DNA of 64,000 bases from Impatiens glandulifera (Eukaryota > Streptophyta > Magnoliopsida > Ericales > Balsaminaceae), in contig NC_061862.1 in the NCBI RefSeq assembly GCF_907164915.1, forward strand, positions 61,133,068 to 61,197,067, in the 5' to 3' direction. Under the pieces are notes generated by a model, which saw only the letters and a program-made list of their open reading frames with translations, did no database searches and was not told the origin of the DNA. The position numbers and the translations under genes are program-made. Numbering within the stretch: the stretch's first letter is position 1; the number at the start of each line of letters is the position of its first letter. This document shows positions 23,372-34,474 of this stretch, in pieces.

Positions 23372-23792
23372 GGAAAATTTGAAAAAATGACTCTAAAAAT
23401 GTCTTAAATGTGTTAATGACCAGCGCATAAATTTAATTGTGTAAATGACCACTTCAAAATATTCTGACGAAATTACCTTCGTCGCGTAATGTGAATGGCA
23501 AGATCGTTACGCGAAGGGAAAGCCTGTGAAATTACTCTCGTCGCGTAACACGAGGGACACGATCGTCACGCGAAGGGCACGATCGTCACGCGAAGGGCAC
23601 AATCGTCACGCGAAGGACACGGTTGTCACGCGAAGAGCACGATCATTCTGAATTTTTCACAAGCTTTTCCTTCGCGAGACGATCTTGCATTCGCGTTACG
23701 CGATCAGAGTAATTTCGTTAAAATATTTTAAAGTTGTCATTTGCGCAATTATATTTAAGGAATTTTTTAGGATCGTTTCGTCAAATTTCCCC
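23372..23792. mobile_element. MITE with long terminal inverted repeats
   Basis: About 100 bp at the left end (AAAATTTGAAAAAATGACTC, then TCTTAAATGTG.. and TTCAAAATATTCTGACGAAA) is mirrored at the right end (reverse complement: AAATTTGACGAAACGATCCT, then CCTTAAATATAATTGCGCAA and TTTAAAATATTTTAACGAAA). No coding capacity. The centre is a GC-rich minisatellite (23538-23640). Confidence 0.7.
23538..23640 (+). repeat. Minisatellite of about 20 bp, five copies
   Basis: Unit CACGATCGTCACGCGAAGGG, repeated about five times with small changes, within the MITE at 23372-23792. Each unit contains CGATCG and CGTCACGCG, giving a CpG-dense island in AT-rich surroundings. Confidence 0.85.
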
Positions 23793-23917
23793 AAGATGAA
23801 ACCGCCTATTTAGAGAGAAATAATTTTTGGGAAATATTAAAAATTAAAAATTAAAATAAAATGTGGATAAAACAAAATAAATTATGTATTTATTGTAATG
23901 TTCAACAGCATTTTAAA

Positions 23918-24290
23918 GGGGCAATTTCACGAAATGGCCTTAAAGATGGACTTATTTGATTTTTTGACCAGCGCATATAATTAAATGCGCTGGTGACACC
24001 TTTATATATGTTTTGATAAAATTGCCATGTCGCGAGACGCAACCGGATGGCATGTGAAAAGTCGACAATACTTTGTGAAAAAGTCTACAATCGCGAGACG
24101 CAACCGGCATTCGCGAGACACGCAATTTTTTATTATTATTTTTTTTTAATTTATAAAAAAAATTGTGTCTCACGATTGTCGGTTGCGTCTCACGAATACC
24201 GGTACAAAAGTGTCATCAACGCATTTAATTTTATGCACCGTCAAAAAAATCAAATAAAATATCTTTAGGGTCTAAAAGTTCATATTAAGC
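23918..24290. mobile_element. Second MITE of the same family
   Basis: Left end GCAATTTCACGAAATGGCCT followed by TTATTTGATTTTTTGACCAG is mirrored at the right end (reverse complement: CCTAAAGATATTTTATTTGA, TTTTTTGACGGTGCATAAAA). It shares TGACCAGCGCATA and TTTTGATAAAATTGCC-like blocks with the MITE at 23372. The interior differs: CGCGAGACGCAACCGG repeats in direct and inverted copies instead of the CGTCACGCGAAGG array. Confidence 0.65.
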
Positions 24291-24616
24291 CTTAAGATAA
24301 AAAATATATATATATTATTTTTTATATTAATATCCACCGTTTGAGTTTCGGTTGTCTCCGAACCCCAATCGGTACTCTCCCCTCCCCTACCATCCCGATC
24401 CTGATTACGCTTAAAAATACCCAGACACAGCCGATCGAATACCCACGGGTACTATTGTCATACATAGATGGAAGCAAATGTTTCCAGAGGTGAAATTAAG
24501 CGTTCAATTCAAGTAATATTGGTATGAAAAGGAGTAAACTTGACTTGAACAAGTTGCCTGGAGAAGAAGGGAAATTTGCTGATGAAAATGAAGCAAGAGC
24601 AGAGCAAACTTATAAA

Positions 24617-24712
24617 CTCTGAAGACCACATGAAGATTCAAAACTTAATAAGCTTGTTGCTGAAAATGGTCCACATAATTGGAACTTCATTGCTGAAAAT
24701 TTTGAAGACATT
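24617..24712 (+). pseudogene. R2R3-MYB repeat fragment
   Basis: One frame reads RPHEDSKLNKLVAENGPHNW and continues NFIAENFED. This matches the first helices of an R2-type MYB repeat of the MYB52/54/56/117 group, with both expected spacing and the second Trp. An in-frame stop (TGA at 24619) precedes it and the match ends at 24712 without the third helix. It is a gene fragment or decayed exon; no other MYB exon was found nearby. Confidence 0.55.
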
Positions 24713-24914
24713 TTTTTGTTAATTTTCTGCTGGCTAGTTCTCTCTTAATTTGTGATAAAATTGTCAGTTTAACAAGTATTCATTCTTTGTTGCGGTTAAA
24801 GAATCCAATCATATCAAATTTCTGTTTCAATTTCTATACAACAATCCAATAAAAGAACAGGGAAAGGTAGTAATTAAGTACACAATAAATTAATCAATTT
24901 TTTTCACTCAAATC

Positions 24915-26486
24915 CTAACGTTTCCTAGTCCACAACTTGTTAAATCCACCACTTGGTTGCGTCGATTCGCTTATCCTCGGCAAGAACACTTCCCTTTCGA
25001 GCGAAACATGTAAACAAGACAAAATCTTTACAAACGAAGCCCAAAGTGCCGGAGTGCAGCAACATGTGTATCCAAACACAGACAAAGCCCTCACAACACC
25101 ATCATTATACCAAGGATATGCCATCACACAAAGTGCCCCCAAAATACTTAACCATGGCACCAAAACTGCCAACCAAGGAAGTAGAAACGCGTTTATCGTT
25201 ATACAAGCAAGCGCAAAACTTCCCAACAAGTATAACCCCCATCCCAATAAAGGATGGATTGTGGTGGGAATGATGAAGAATGGAATCGTGTAAGCAACCA
25301 CAATTGACCAAAGTGCAACCAACTTCAATCCTGTTTGAATCAAGAAGAAGTTCTTGTCTGTCTGCCGGTAACACACTTTCGATAAGTTAGGCCTTGCTAA
25401 ACGTGTCATTGCAATGACACTTAAGTAAATTATCGCTTGGATGAACATGAGAGGCGTCTCTGTTCCATATCCAATAGTTGTAAGACGTTGGGCATGCCAT
25501 TGAAGACCTAATGGAAGAACAGGCCACGACCACCAATACCACGGTTTCAACCATGATGCGCCTGGAAACGTAATCACGCTGTTGGGACCGCAAGGAACGT
25601 TCCATCTCAAACGAAGATCTGTAACACATCTTCTATTATTGTAACTAACGAATCTAGAAGAATTCAGAACAATTGAAAATATACATAATTAGTAAACTCA
25701 CAGTAATAAGTAGCATCCATTTGATATCCCAAAGGAAGTCTATAACTTCCATTAAGTTTGGAACCATTAAGAGGAGGATGAAACATGGGTTGATCTAGCA
25801 AATCAGGGAAATATCCACCGATGAAACCCTGATCAGCTCCGTCTGGATTCGATCTCCCAACAGCCAATTGATGAACCATGTCATTGAAAACAGGAATGGA
25901 TGGTTGGAGAACGAAGAGGCCGGTGTGGAAGATGCAGGGGTTGATGAAGGAAGCGCAGAATTGACCGCACTGGAAAAGCTCGTCGGTTTTTTGAAGGAAA
26001 AGATTATCAACGTCGAGCATTACTACCCTTTCGTAATCAACTAAACTCCATGCGTATAGCTTATTCAAAGTCAGCTTGAATCTCTTCTGATGCCTGTATG
26101 GATTGTGCAAGTTTTCCACTTTCACAACTCTTGCTCCATCTTCTTCCTCGCTGATTAAATTCAAGTTTCAGATATTGAACTAATTCAAAATAAAGATTAA
26201 AAATGACTTACAATGCTTGAACCCAACGGGGAGGAACATCGGCGGAAGCAATAACGACGAGATCGGCGTCAACGTTGAGTTTGGACAGAGATCTAAGCAT
26301 GACACGAGTCGCTACGTAGAACTCGTAATCCCTCGGTGTTCCCACGTACATCATTGTAGCGTAGGCATTCTTTCGAGGAAACGATGTTGTCGCTGCTTCC
26401 GAGGACGGGAATACGATGGCGCCGGAAAACAAGAGAAGAAGAATGATGGCCGGCAGCGCCGCCGCGGCCTCTGTTTTACGCGGCAT
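24915..26486 (-). CDS. GT8 glycosyltransferase, PGSIP7/8-like (putative glucuronosyltransferase)
   Basis: Predicted Golgi membrane enzyme of the plant glycogenin-like starch initiation protein group. Relatives transfer glucuronic acid to glycan or sphingolipid acceptors; the exact substrate here is not known. Exons 26486-26212, 26150-25702 and 25618-24915 join in phase to 475 aa. The N-terminus has a hydrophobic signal/anchor (PAIILLLLFSGAIVF). The catalytic domain contains the metal-binding DxD at residues 138-140 (VMLDVDNLFL) and the conserved GADQGFIGGYFPDLL. The last exon carries several membrane helices (LYLLGSFALACITINAFLLP and others), a feature that separates PGSIP6-8 from xylan GUX enzymes. 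FHTGLFVLQPS points to PGSIP7/8 rather than IPUT1 (PGSIP6). Start chosen at the first ATG giving a signal peptide. Confidence 0.85.
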
Positions 26487-28449
26487 TAGTATTGGTTTTC
26501 TCTCCTGTTTTTATTTCTTTAAATTAAATTAAGGCAGAAAGTATATGTAGCTGATTTTAATATTTGCAAAATGAATTCTTGGGGGGAAGATTTAAAGGAT
26601 AAGAAAGAATAAGGTTTGCGGATTCGTCCCACTTTCCTTTAGTACTGTTTTAATTGGTCAACTGTTCGGTTGGTCAGTCTCCACGGTCTGTCTGAGATGA
26701 CTAAATCAACTAGGGCTTTGTTTGTTTTTTTGTTTTTCCTTTCTTTACATTCATAATTTTTATAAAACTTAACCAACACAATTTTGTTATTTAGAGTTTG
26801 TTCGGTGCCACAACAGGTAATTTTGAGGAAGTGTTTTTTTTATATATAAAATACTTCAAAAAATATTAATATATATTGATAAAATAAAATAAATAAATAA
26901 ATAAAATATATTGTAATTGAGTGATTTAGGGCTCTTTTAATTTTTTATAAACCGCGTATAGGCGTTTGCGTAATATGTTGCTACAATAACTTTGCGTAAT
27001 AAGCTTGCAAAAAATTATAATCAAACACACTTTTACTTTTAAACTCAATTTTCTCCCTAACTCCTTCTTCTTTCATTTTTAAAATTACAATTAAAGTGTG
27101 ATTTTTTCTTTTATTATTTTAAATATTTTTTATTCATTTTCTTTCATTTATTTCATTCATTTCTAATTATTTTTTTCATTTTTTTCATTTATTTAATCTT
27201 TTTTTAATTATTTTATTCATTCTCTCTTATTTATTCCATATATTTATAATATTTTTATATATTTATATAAATTTATTATAATAAAAAAAACATACATTTA
27301 AATATATTTTATTTATTATTTATAATATATATGTTAATTAAACTAGCCTTAATTATTTAAAAATATAGATTAAAATTAAAATGAATAATAATATGAAAAG
27401 GATGAGAGTGTTCAAAAATAAATTGATAATAAAAAAATATTAAATTAGAGAGAGAGTGTAAAAAGGGAAAAAATATATAATAATAATGATAAATTATTTT
27501 CTTTATTCATATAATTTATTTTAAAATATATTATTTTTTAATTTAAGTGATTTATTATTAATATAATTTATTTTAAAATATATACTATTTTTTAATTTAA
27601 ATTATTTATTAATATTTAAAATAAAATGAATAAATATATATAACATTATATATAATATTAATTATTAAATAATATGATAAATATAAAAGTAAATAAGTTG
27701 AATCAAAGGATTAAATAAACTAACAGATAGATAATAAGTTGGATAAGATGCTTCAATAAGCTAAATCAAGTGAATTAAATAATATTTAATTTTGATTGGG
27801 TTTATAACCCAACCGGACAAGCTTATAGAAACCAAATAAATAATTCAAAGACTTGTGTTAACCAAAAATCCATAACTATGGCCTGTTATATTTTTTATAA
27901 AAAATTCCAATTAAATATTTGAATCAGAACTACTTCCACGGGAAAGTTTGCAATTAGAGAGTTGTTACTGTTCTCTAATCAAGATAAGTAGTCATAATTT
28001 TGAAGCTTTTATTTGGATTAGAAATAAAAATAATATTAGATTATACATTAGGATATAAATGATTCCTTACATAAATTAAATCCTTGGGTATGGACACGGA
28101 AAAGTGACTGGTTTAATACTTTAAATGATTGCGTACGATCGAATAATAAATATTGGTCAAACTTCAAACGCGGGGTCGGTCTTCACATAACTAGTCAGAG
28201 TCTAAATCAGACGGCCGATAGAAAAGTATACACCTATTTCAATTTTATCTTTATACATATATAATTCACTATTTTATTTTATTTTTTAGAAACAGGAAAT
28301 AAATGTATTATTATTCCCTACCATAAAACATAAAACAAACAAAAAATTGTATCATTTTATCCAGATGAATAACAATAAACAGTTAACAAAGAGAATGAAA
28401 ATACTCAGAAAGATTATCTTAATACAAATAATGCAGCAAGTAAGTCCTA
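26487..28449. other. AT-rich intergenic region
   Basis: The first 150 bases upstream of the glycosyltransferase are probably its leader and promoter. From 26800 to 27780 the sequence is almost pure A/T with runs such as AAATAAATAAATAAATAAA; no ORF, RNA gene or clear transposon end was seen. Confidence 0.55.
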
Positions 28450-30188
28450 CTACTTGCGACGGTTTTCCTTCTCCTCAATACCTGATTTTGAGAAGCGTTT
28501 CCTCAAGATCTCCATAACATCTTCGACTTTCACACCTCTAAGTCCCAACAGGGCCATCGAATGGTAAAGAACATCCGCCATCTCTGAGGCTGTCCGAGTT
28601 TCATCCTCATTTTCCTCTAGAGTTCTACAAAGCTCGTCTGCTTCTTCCCTGTAACATAAACAACGTCTATTATTATGCATAATTTGTTACATATTATAGA
28701 TTCAAACAAATTCCATGCAGATTACCTGATTTTCGAGCAGAGCAATTTATCGTTAGTCAATAAACGCCTTGTCCATGATGGTTTCCCTTCCACCGGCAGT
28801 GACAGCTCTTCTTTCCGTTGAGATATAATTGATTCAAGGGAATACAGAGTGGTCAAAGCAACCCCTTTTTCTTCAACCTATCACAATTTTTTATTGAAAA
28901 ACCAAAAATGTAATGGACAATATTCCAGAACAGTTAATAATCAATAAGAAACCTGTGGATTCTTTAACGAATCAAACACCGAAGTGTAGTAACAAGTCTC
29001 CGCCCCTGTATGGCAAGTAGGACCATCAGGCTTTCCAAGATATATTATCTGAAACATTTTAAAAAATGAATTCTAGTCACATATAACAGCATGCCATTAA
29101 ATATGTAAAAACTCAATCAGGACTTACAGAATCATAGTCACAATCAAAAAATATTTCATTAACTTGAATGAAGTTCATAGACGTCTCTCCCTTGATCCAT
29201 AATTTTGACCTCGACCTGCTATAGAATGTTGCCTTGCGCGAGGAAATGGTAACTTCCAAGGCTTCCTTGTTCACAAACCCTTGCATTAAGATGGCTCCTG
29301 TGTCTATGTTCTGGGCTATAGCAACAGCCAAACCTTTGTCATCCCATTTGACCCTGTTCAGTAACAAGTCGATCTAGACTAATTGTTAGTTAAATATATA
29401 GTTCTATATCAAATAAAAACAAATGTTAAAAAAAAATACAGCAAAATAAACGCAAATAGAGATCATTTTACAAGAAACAGAGAAACATTAAATTAAGCTC
29501 CCTGAAAGTATAAAAGCAACTGATAATATAAAGCTCTCCAAGACAAAACAGGTGTTACCTAATAGATCTCGTCATACTTGTTAATCTTCTAAATCTAAAA
29601 CATTAGTTGGTCTCTTCTTTTCTTAATTATTCCTTTAATACCAAGTACTAAATTGCATTAGAAGATTAATCTGGTATATTGCTACAGTCTTTAACCTTGA
29701 TAATCAAACTATTCAGGGAAACTCTACCAAACTTACACTACTTCTATTACGAATTAAGTTTTCAACACTATTATGTATATCCTTTTGAAAATCTACCACT
29801 CCTTTTCAAGTTATTTACTAATAATTCTCTTTTACACATGATTTGTTGTGTTTTATAATACACATAAAACAATTGTAGAGATTCTAATTAAACTACTCTA
29901 TAGTATATAAATGAATAACATATTGAAAAACAAAACAAAACAAAACGGGAGCTTGAACAACAAAGAGATAACAATGAATCTTCCTACTCGAAGTACCTCG
30001 GGTGCAGGGGAGACAACTTTATCTGATATTGGAAGACAAGAAGCAATAAGGGGATATCCTTGTTGTTGAATTCTGGTAAATTTGATGCTCTGATACTTCT
30101 GTCTTACAGGAGAAGAAAAGAGACAGAGCTGGCCCTTGTGAGGAAGCAACTTCACTGGGTGAAGGCAGGTAAAGTCCATAGCAGCCAT
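28450..30188 (-). CDS. HISN2: HISN2, bifunctional phosphoribosyl-ATP pyrophosphatase / phosphoribosyl-AMP cyclohydrolase
   Basis: Catalyses steps two and three of histidine synthesis in the plastid: PR-ATP to PR-AMP, then ring opening. Five coding exons: 30188-29997, 29373-29128, 29048-28953, 28877-28726 and 28648-28450. All have GT-AG borders and join in phase to 294 aa, close to the Arabidopsis protein (281 aa). Residues 1-64 form a Ser/Lys-rich plastid transit peptide. The cyclohydrolase domain (about 65-178) shows the Mg site DCDYDS at 141-146 and zinc-site cysteines in CHTGAETC at 158-165. The C-terminal MazG-like pyrophosphatase domain shows EEADEL and DVLYHSMALL. All expected catalytic residues are present, so the gene looks functional. 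Confidence 0.95.
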
Positions 30189-30960
30189 TACACTTGCTGT
30201 TTACTTTCAAGATTGAGATGCTTCCTTAGGATTGAACAGTCCAGCCGCTTGAGTGCCAAACTGAAGTAAAAAGAATGAGTTACTATATAAACAGATTAAT
30301 ACAGTGGTCATATGAATGTTGAAATATATCACTCTGTGTTTTAATAGTTAGCAAGCAAGATTATACAGTAAAACCATTAACTTTCTACAGATTGTTGTAT
30401 AAATTTGTGTATAATATAGTAACAAATTTCAGAAGTCTAACAATTCATCCAACAACAAGACCTCGGATACTACAAACACAACAGAGATATAAGTCGTGAA
30501 GGTGTGATTGGAAGAGAAGATGAAAATGAAAAGAAAATTGAAACTGTGAAGGTGTGACATTGAATTTGATGAAATACTTAACCACATTCAATTACACTAA
30601 AGTTTGGAAAGGGAAGATAGAGAATTTGATTTCAATGGCATTGGTAAGTTGAATCAGAATTTATAATAGTAATGGGTTCTCTTCTTTCCAGAACAAAGAA
30701 AGAATGTAGATTTACCGTTGTTCTTCTATCAATTGTTCTGAGACCAGAGGACAATCGATCTGCTTCTGCCGCTAACGTTGGAGAATATAGAAAACGATCC
30801 CTTGTCGCTGCCGCGGACCACCGTTAACAATGGTGAAATGGAATCCACTGGCTCAAGAAGATCGGACGCTGTATAAGTAGGATGTCTAGCTAGCTCTTGC
30901 GAGATAACTTCCGCCGGTCCGTCACAGAATCACAGCTGGAGAAGAAATCCTGACAGACGT
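30189..30960 (-). promoter_or_regulatory. 5' UTR of HISN2 with a probable leader intron
   Basis: Reading the minus strand, a donor-like ACAACG|GTAAATC lies at about 30718 and an acceptor-like TTTTACTTCAG|TTTGGC at about 30262. The upstream part (30720-30960) is GC-richer than its surroundings, as expected for a leader exon and proximal promoter. Inferred from splice signals only. Confidence 0.5.
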
Positions 30961-30989
30961 TGTATACATTGAAAGAAGACGGATACCTA

Positions 30990-32170
30990 AACCCGACCCG
31001 GATCTCTTTTGTCCAAACCCTTAATCTAGTTCATAATCTAGTTCAGAGATTACATATGTGAACGGGTTTAATTTTAAGCATTTAATCATCTGATACATAA
31101 TTTTGCATAATATGTAAAAAAAAAAATTATAATAAAAAAAAGCACGTTTAAATGTAATTTTCTCTTTTATCTTCCTCGTTTAACTGAATAAATTCGTTTA
31201 TGTTCTTCCTTATAACGTCAATACTATCACATATTATGGGTAACATAAGAGAAATTATAAAATAAGTATAAAATATATTTTATGCAACATATTTGTGAAT
31301 AAATGGTATCGAATAAGTTGAATATAAACGGAAACAAACTTATCCTATATTATAATATTTTATTTATATTATAAATTTATATTATATTTTATGCAACATA
31401 TTTGTGAATAAATGGTATCGAATAAGTTGAATATAAACGGAAACAAACTTATCCTATATTATAATATTTTATTTATATTATAAATTCGTTGGAATTGAGT
31501 TTATAAACTTTTTTAATTTTAAATATATTTTTTCAAATATTAAATTGTGAGGTTCCTTAATATTAAAGTTATACAAAACAAACTTAAAACAGTTAAATTA
31601 TTATTATCTTAATGATATATATAAATAAATAAAATATTCATATCACTAATTTAATTTATGATTTTAACTAAAAAAATGTTTTAACTATAAAATTTGAAAG
31701 AATGAAAAGTAAAAACTTTTAATTCATTAAAATTTAATAATTAAATTATTATCATAAATATTTTATTTGTTTTTTATACTTATCATATAGATAAGTTAAC
31801 TCGTTTGAAACATGGCTATCTATAATTTTAACAATAATGAATTATTAAATTGTGAGATGAAAAAATAAATCCAAATCTCAATTGCCCTCATAAAAATCCC
31901 AATTTTACAATTTAGCCTTATAAATTTTATAAAATATTATATATTTGACTATAAATTTTTTAATTATTATATTTAAATTTGAAAATTATATTTTTAGATA
32001 AAAATAAAATAAGTAAGCCGTCCGATAAGATGGAATCAAACCAGCTCAGTGTGGTGGGTTGGTAGCGAATTTAATTAAACTTTAAAAATAAATAAACAAA
32101 TAAAAAGAAGCCATGTTTTTGTTTACGCGAGAGCCAAACAAGGCCGAGGAATAATCGATAAGCGTTATGA
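30990..32170. other. Divergent spacer between HISN2 and the HSP20-like gene
   Basis: AT-rich, no ORF. Contains a perfect or near-perfect tandem duplication of 109 bp (31281-31389 and 31390-31498). Must contain the promoters of both flanking genes. A pyrimidine-rich stretch at 32205-32250 (CTTCTCTCTCCTCTTCTCTT) is likely the leader of the plus-strand gene. Confidence 0.6.
31281..31498. repeat. 109-bp tandem duplication
   Basis: Two adjacent copies starting TATGCAACATATTTGTGAAT and ending in TATAATATTTTATTTATATT, with almost no differences, so the duplication is recent. Located about 300 bp from the HISN2 leader and about 700 bp from the HSP20-like leader. Confidence 0.9.
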
Positions 32171-32333
32171 CGACGTTACACTTGCCGTTTACTCTGTGAC
32201 CATATTTGCTTCTCTCTCCTCTTCTCTTCCTTCTCTTCTCTGTGCGTGTACGTGTTTGACTGTTTGAAGTAGATAACTGGGGATCATTGCTTTCGGAAGT
32301 TCTTTCAGGATTTACAGAAACCCATCTCCAAAG

Positions 32334-32470
32334 GTAATTAATTTCTTGGAAATCTTGCGTTTCATCTTCACATTACTACTTGTAAGGATTACTCTATCCT
32401 TCGATCCTTGTCTTATGAAGAAGATTCATTTCTTAGGGTTCCAATGAATTCCTGTTTAGTTTCCTTGCAG
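32334..32470 (+). other. Probable 5' UTR intron of the HSP20-like gene
   Basis: Donor CCAAAG|GTAATTAA at 32334 and acceptor TTTCCTTGCAG at 32470 bracket 137 bases of T-rich sequence, about 110 bases before the ATG. Leader introns are common in plant genes. An acceptor closer to the ATG is possible. Confidence 0.55.
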
Positions 32471-32577
32471 ATTTAGTTCCATGTACAATTGTTTTTCACC
32501 TTCAATTTTATTTCTGGTAATTTCTAATTTGTCTGATAGATAGATACATACATACATATAGAAGTGTTGCTGTAAAC

Positions 32578-34077
32578 ATGGGAGAAGATTTACTTGCTGG
32601 TTTATCAATGGAGAATTATCACCCATCGACGTTTCTATCCATGGATTCGATTGCTGGAAATCATGAAGAAACCGACCGAGATATGAATAGGCAGGTTCCT
32701 CTATCTCGTCCTCCAGATATCAATCTGCCTCTATCAGCTGAACGTAGTCCTCCCCCACCTTCATATCATGATGCTTTCGATATGCTTGATGTTGGACTTG
32801 GACATCAAATCAATGATTCTGATCCCCTCATGTGCTTGACAAAAAACGGCAGGAAATGCGCTAGAAGGACTGACAGTGTTTGGGGTGCTTGGTTTTTCTT
32901 TACCTTCTATTTCAAGCCAGTTCTGAAAGACAAGTCGAAATCTATTGTAACCAGAGACTGTAACAATGGAGTGTCCGGATTCGACAAGTCAGACCTCCAG
33001 CTCGAGGTGTTTTTGGTTCAACATGATATGGAGAACATATACATGTGGGTGTTTAAGGAGAGGCCAGATAATGCTTTAGGGAAAATGCAGTTAAGGAGTT
33101 ATATGAATGGGCATTCTCGCCAGGGAGATCGTCCATTTCCTTTTAGCGCGGATAAGGGTTTTGTTCGATCACATAGAATGCAGAGGAAACATTACAGAGG
33201 GTTGTCGAATCCTCAGTGCTTACATGGGATTGAGCTTGTTCGATCGCCAAACCTTATTGGAATTGATGAAGAAGATCAGAAGAAATGGATTGAGCTTACT
33301 GGTAGAGATTTGAATTTCACTGTCCCTTCTGAAGCAAACGAGTACAGTTCGTGGAGGACCCTGCCAAATACTGATTTCGAGCTTGATAGGCCGATTACTT
33401 CTGTAAAGAAGAAACCCGTTCATGGTTCTGGTTTGAATTTATCGGGGCAGCCATCAAATCACACAAACGGTAGTTTAATGGATCATCATCACTCGCACTT
33501 GTGTAATAACAATAAGAGGAAGAAAGATCTCTTCCCACATGGTGGTAACGATGAGGATTGTTGTTTCCCTTTAAATCCACATTCTGAACGACATCTAGAT
33601 ATCGATATGAATCCAGTTGAACCGGCTTGGATGAACGAATTCAGCGGTGTGATGAGGAACAACAACACATACGGTCCTGCTACAGCTGCCAAGACTTTAT
33701 ATGAAGACGAAGAAGGATACCTAATCATCATCTCCTTACCATTATCAGATCCAGAAAAAGTTAAAGTTCATTGGTGGAACAGTCTAACTCACGGAATCAT
33801 CAAGATCTCATCTGTGAGCACGGCTGGCTTACCATTTATCCAGAGAAACGATAGAACGTTTAAGCTCACCGACCCGTCACCAGAGCATTGCCCACCTGGC
33901 GAATTCAAACGGGAAATCCCACTTCCCACTCGAATACCCGACGATGCTAAACTTGAAGCTTACTTTGACAAAAGTGGAACCGTTCTTGAGATAATGGTGC
34001 CAAAACATAGAGTTGGACCCGAGGAGCACGAAGTACCGATTTGCCTTCATCCGCCTAACGATTTCCTGTTATCTTGA
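32578..34077 (+). CDS. HSP20-like chaperone superfamily protein with C-terminal alpha-crystallin domain
   Basis: A single-exon coding region of 499 aa. The last third (about residues 372-477) is an alpha-crystallin-type beta-sandwich: TLYEDEEGYLIIISLPLSDP, then KVKVHWWNSL, GEFKREIPLPTRI and GTVLEIMVPKHR, with the usual DEEGYLI and GxLEI beta-strand patterns. The N-terminal part has no common domain. It includes an aromatic WGAWFFFTFYFKP segment, a conserved-looking IELTGRDLNFTVPSEANEYS stretch and a basic NNKRKKD that could be a nuclear signal. By overall design it resembles the large plant HSP20-like proteins (At1g20870 type), not the 15-25 kDa heat-shock proteins. Function of that group is not established. 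ATG 32578 follows a probable leader intron and begins the only long frame. Confidence 0.8.
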   Translation: MGEDLLAGLSMENYHPSTFLSMDSIAGNHEETDRDMNRQVPLSRPPDINLPLSAERSPPPPSYHDAFDMLDVGLGHQINDSDPLMCLTKNGRKCARRTDSVWGAWFFFTFYFKPVLKDKSKSIVTRDCNNGVSGFDKSDLQLEVFLVQHDMENIYMWVFKERPDNALGKMQLRSYMNGHSRQGDRPFPFSADKGFVRSHRMQRKHYRGLSNPQCLHGIELVRSPNLIGIDEEDQKKWIELTGRDLNFTVPSEANEYSSWRTLPNTDFELDRPITSVKKKPVHGSGLNLSGQPSNHTNGSLMDHHHSHLCNNNKRKKDLFPHGGNDEDCCFPLNPHSERHLDIDMNPVEPAWMNEFSGVMRNNNTYGPATAAKTLYEDEEGYLIIISLPLSDPEKVKVHWWNSLTHGIIKISSVSTAGLPFIQRNDRTFKLTDPSPEHCPPGEFKREIPLPTRIPDDAKLEAYFDKSGTVLEIMVPKHRVGPEEHEVPICLHPPNDFLLS

Positions 34078-34474
34078 CTGAACATCCGAACAATGGAGAT
34101 GGGGAATGTAATGTTATTCTTATTCTTATAATATCTATAAATTCTTTCATGATTACTGAATATGATAATAGTCTTTGTAGTTTTGGATTAGAATGAATTT
34201 TAATAATTTTGGGTTGTTTTGTAATTTGGATGTAGCTTGATCCTGAATTCAATCAAGCTTGATAGTTGGAAATACAAATCAGTGGTATATGTCATGCCAC
34301 ATAATTTTATACATATCTTAAATGTTGAATTCTCAATGCAAATCATGTGACTATTTCCACTCATTTCTTACTTACCATGCAAATAATCCCTCCCCTCATC
34401 TCTCCTTTCCTGACTATTATATTTTCATAACATTGCATACCCATCATGATCTCTTCTTCTATCAACCTTCAAAA

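Larger units (their letters stand above)
22926..24463. mobile_element. Composite insertion flanked by an 11-bp direct repeat
   Basis: ATAGATGGAAG occurs at 22915-22925 and again at 24464-24474. Just inside, the left end (ATGCCAACAAGTACT) and the reverse complement of the right end (ATGACAATAGTACCC) are similar, so they may be short terminal inverted repeats. Stretches with ACCCGATCCCCAATTGG and GAACCCCAATCGGTACT near both ends also mirror each other. No transposase is seen; two MITE-like units are nested inside. The superfamily is uncertain; hAT or Mutator would fit the duplication length poorly or moderately. Confidence 0.5.

Noticed and set aside
24937..25293. Plus-strand ORFs over the glycosyltransferase 3' exon
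   Set aside because: Antisense shadows of the membrane-helix exon; no domain and no promoter.
31960..32080. Possible tRNA gene near the CAGCTCAGTGTGGTGGGTTGG stretch
   Set aside because: No acceptor-stem pairing, no proper B box and no terminator run at the right distance.
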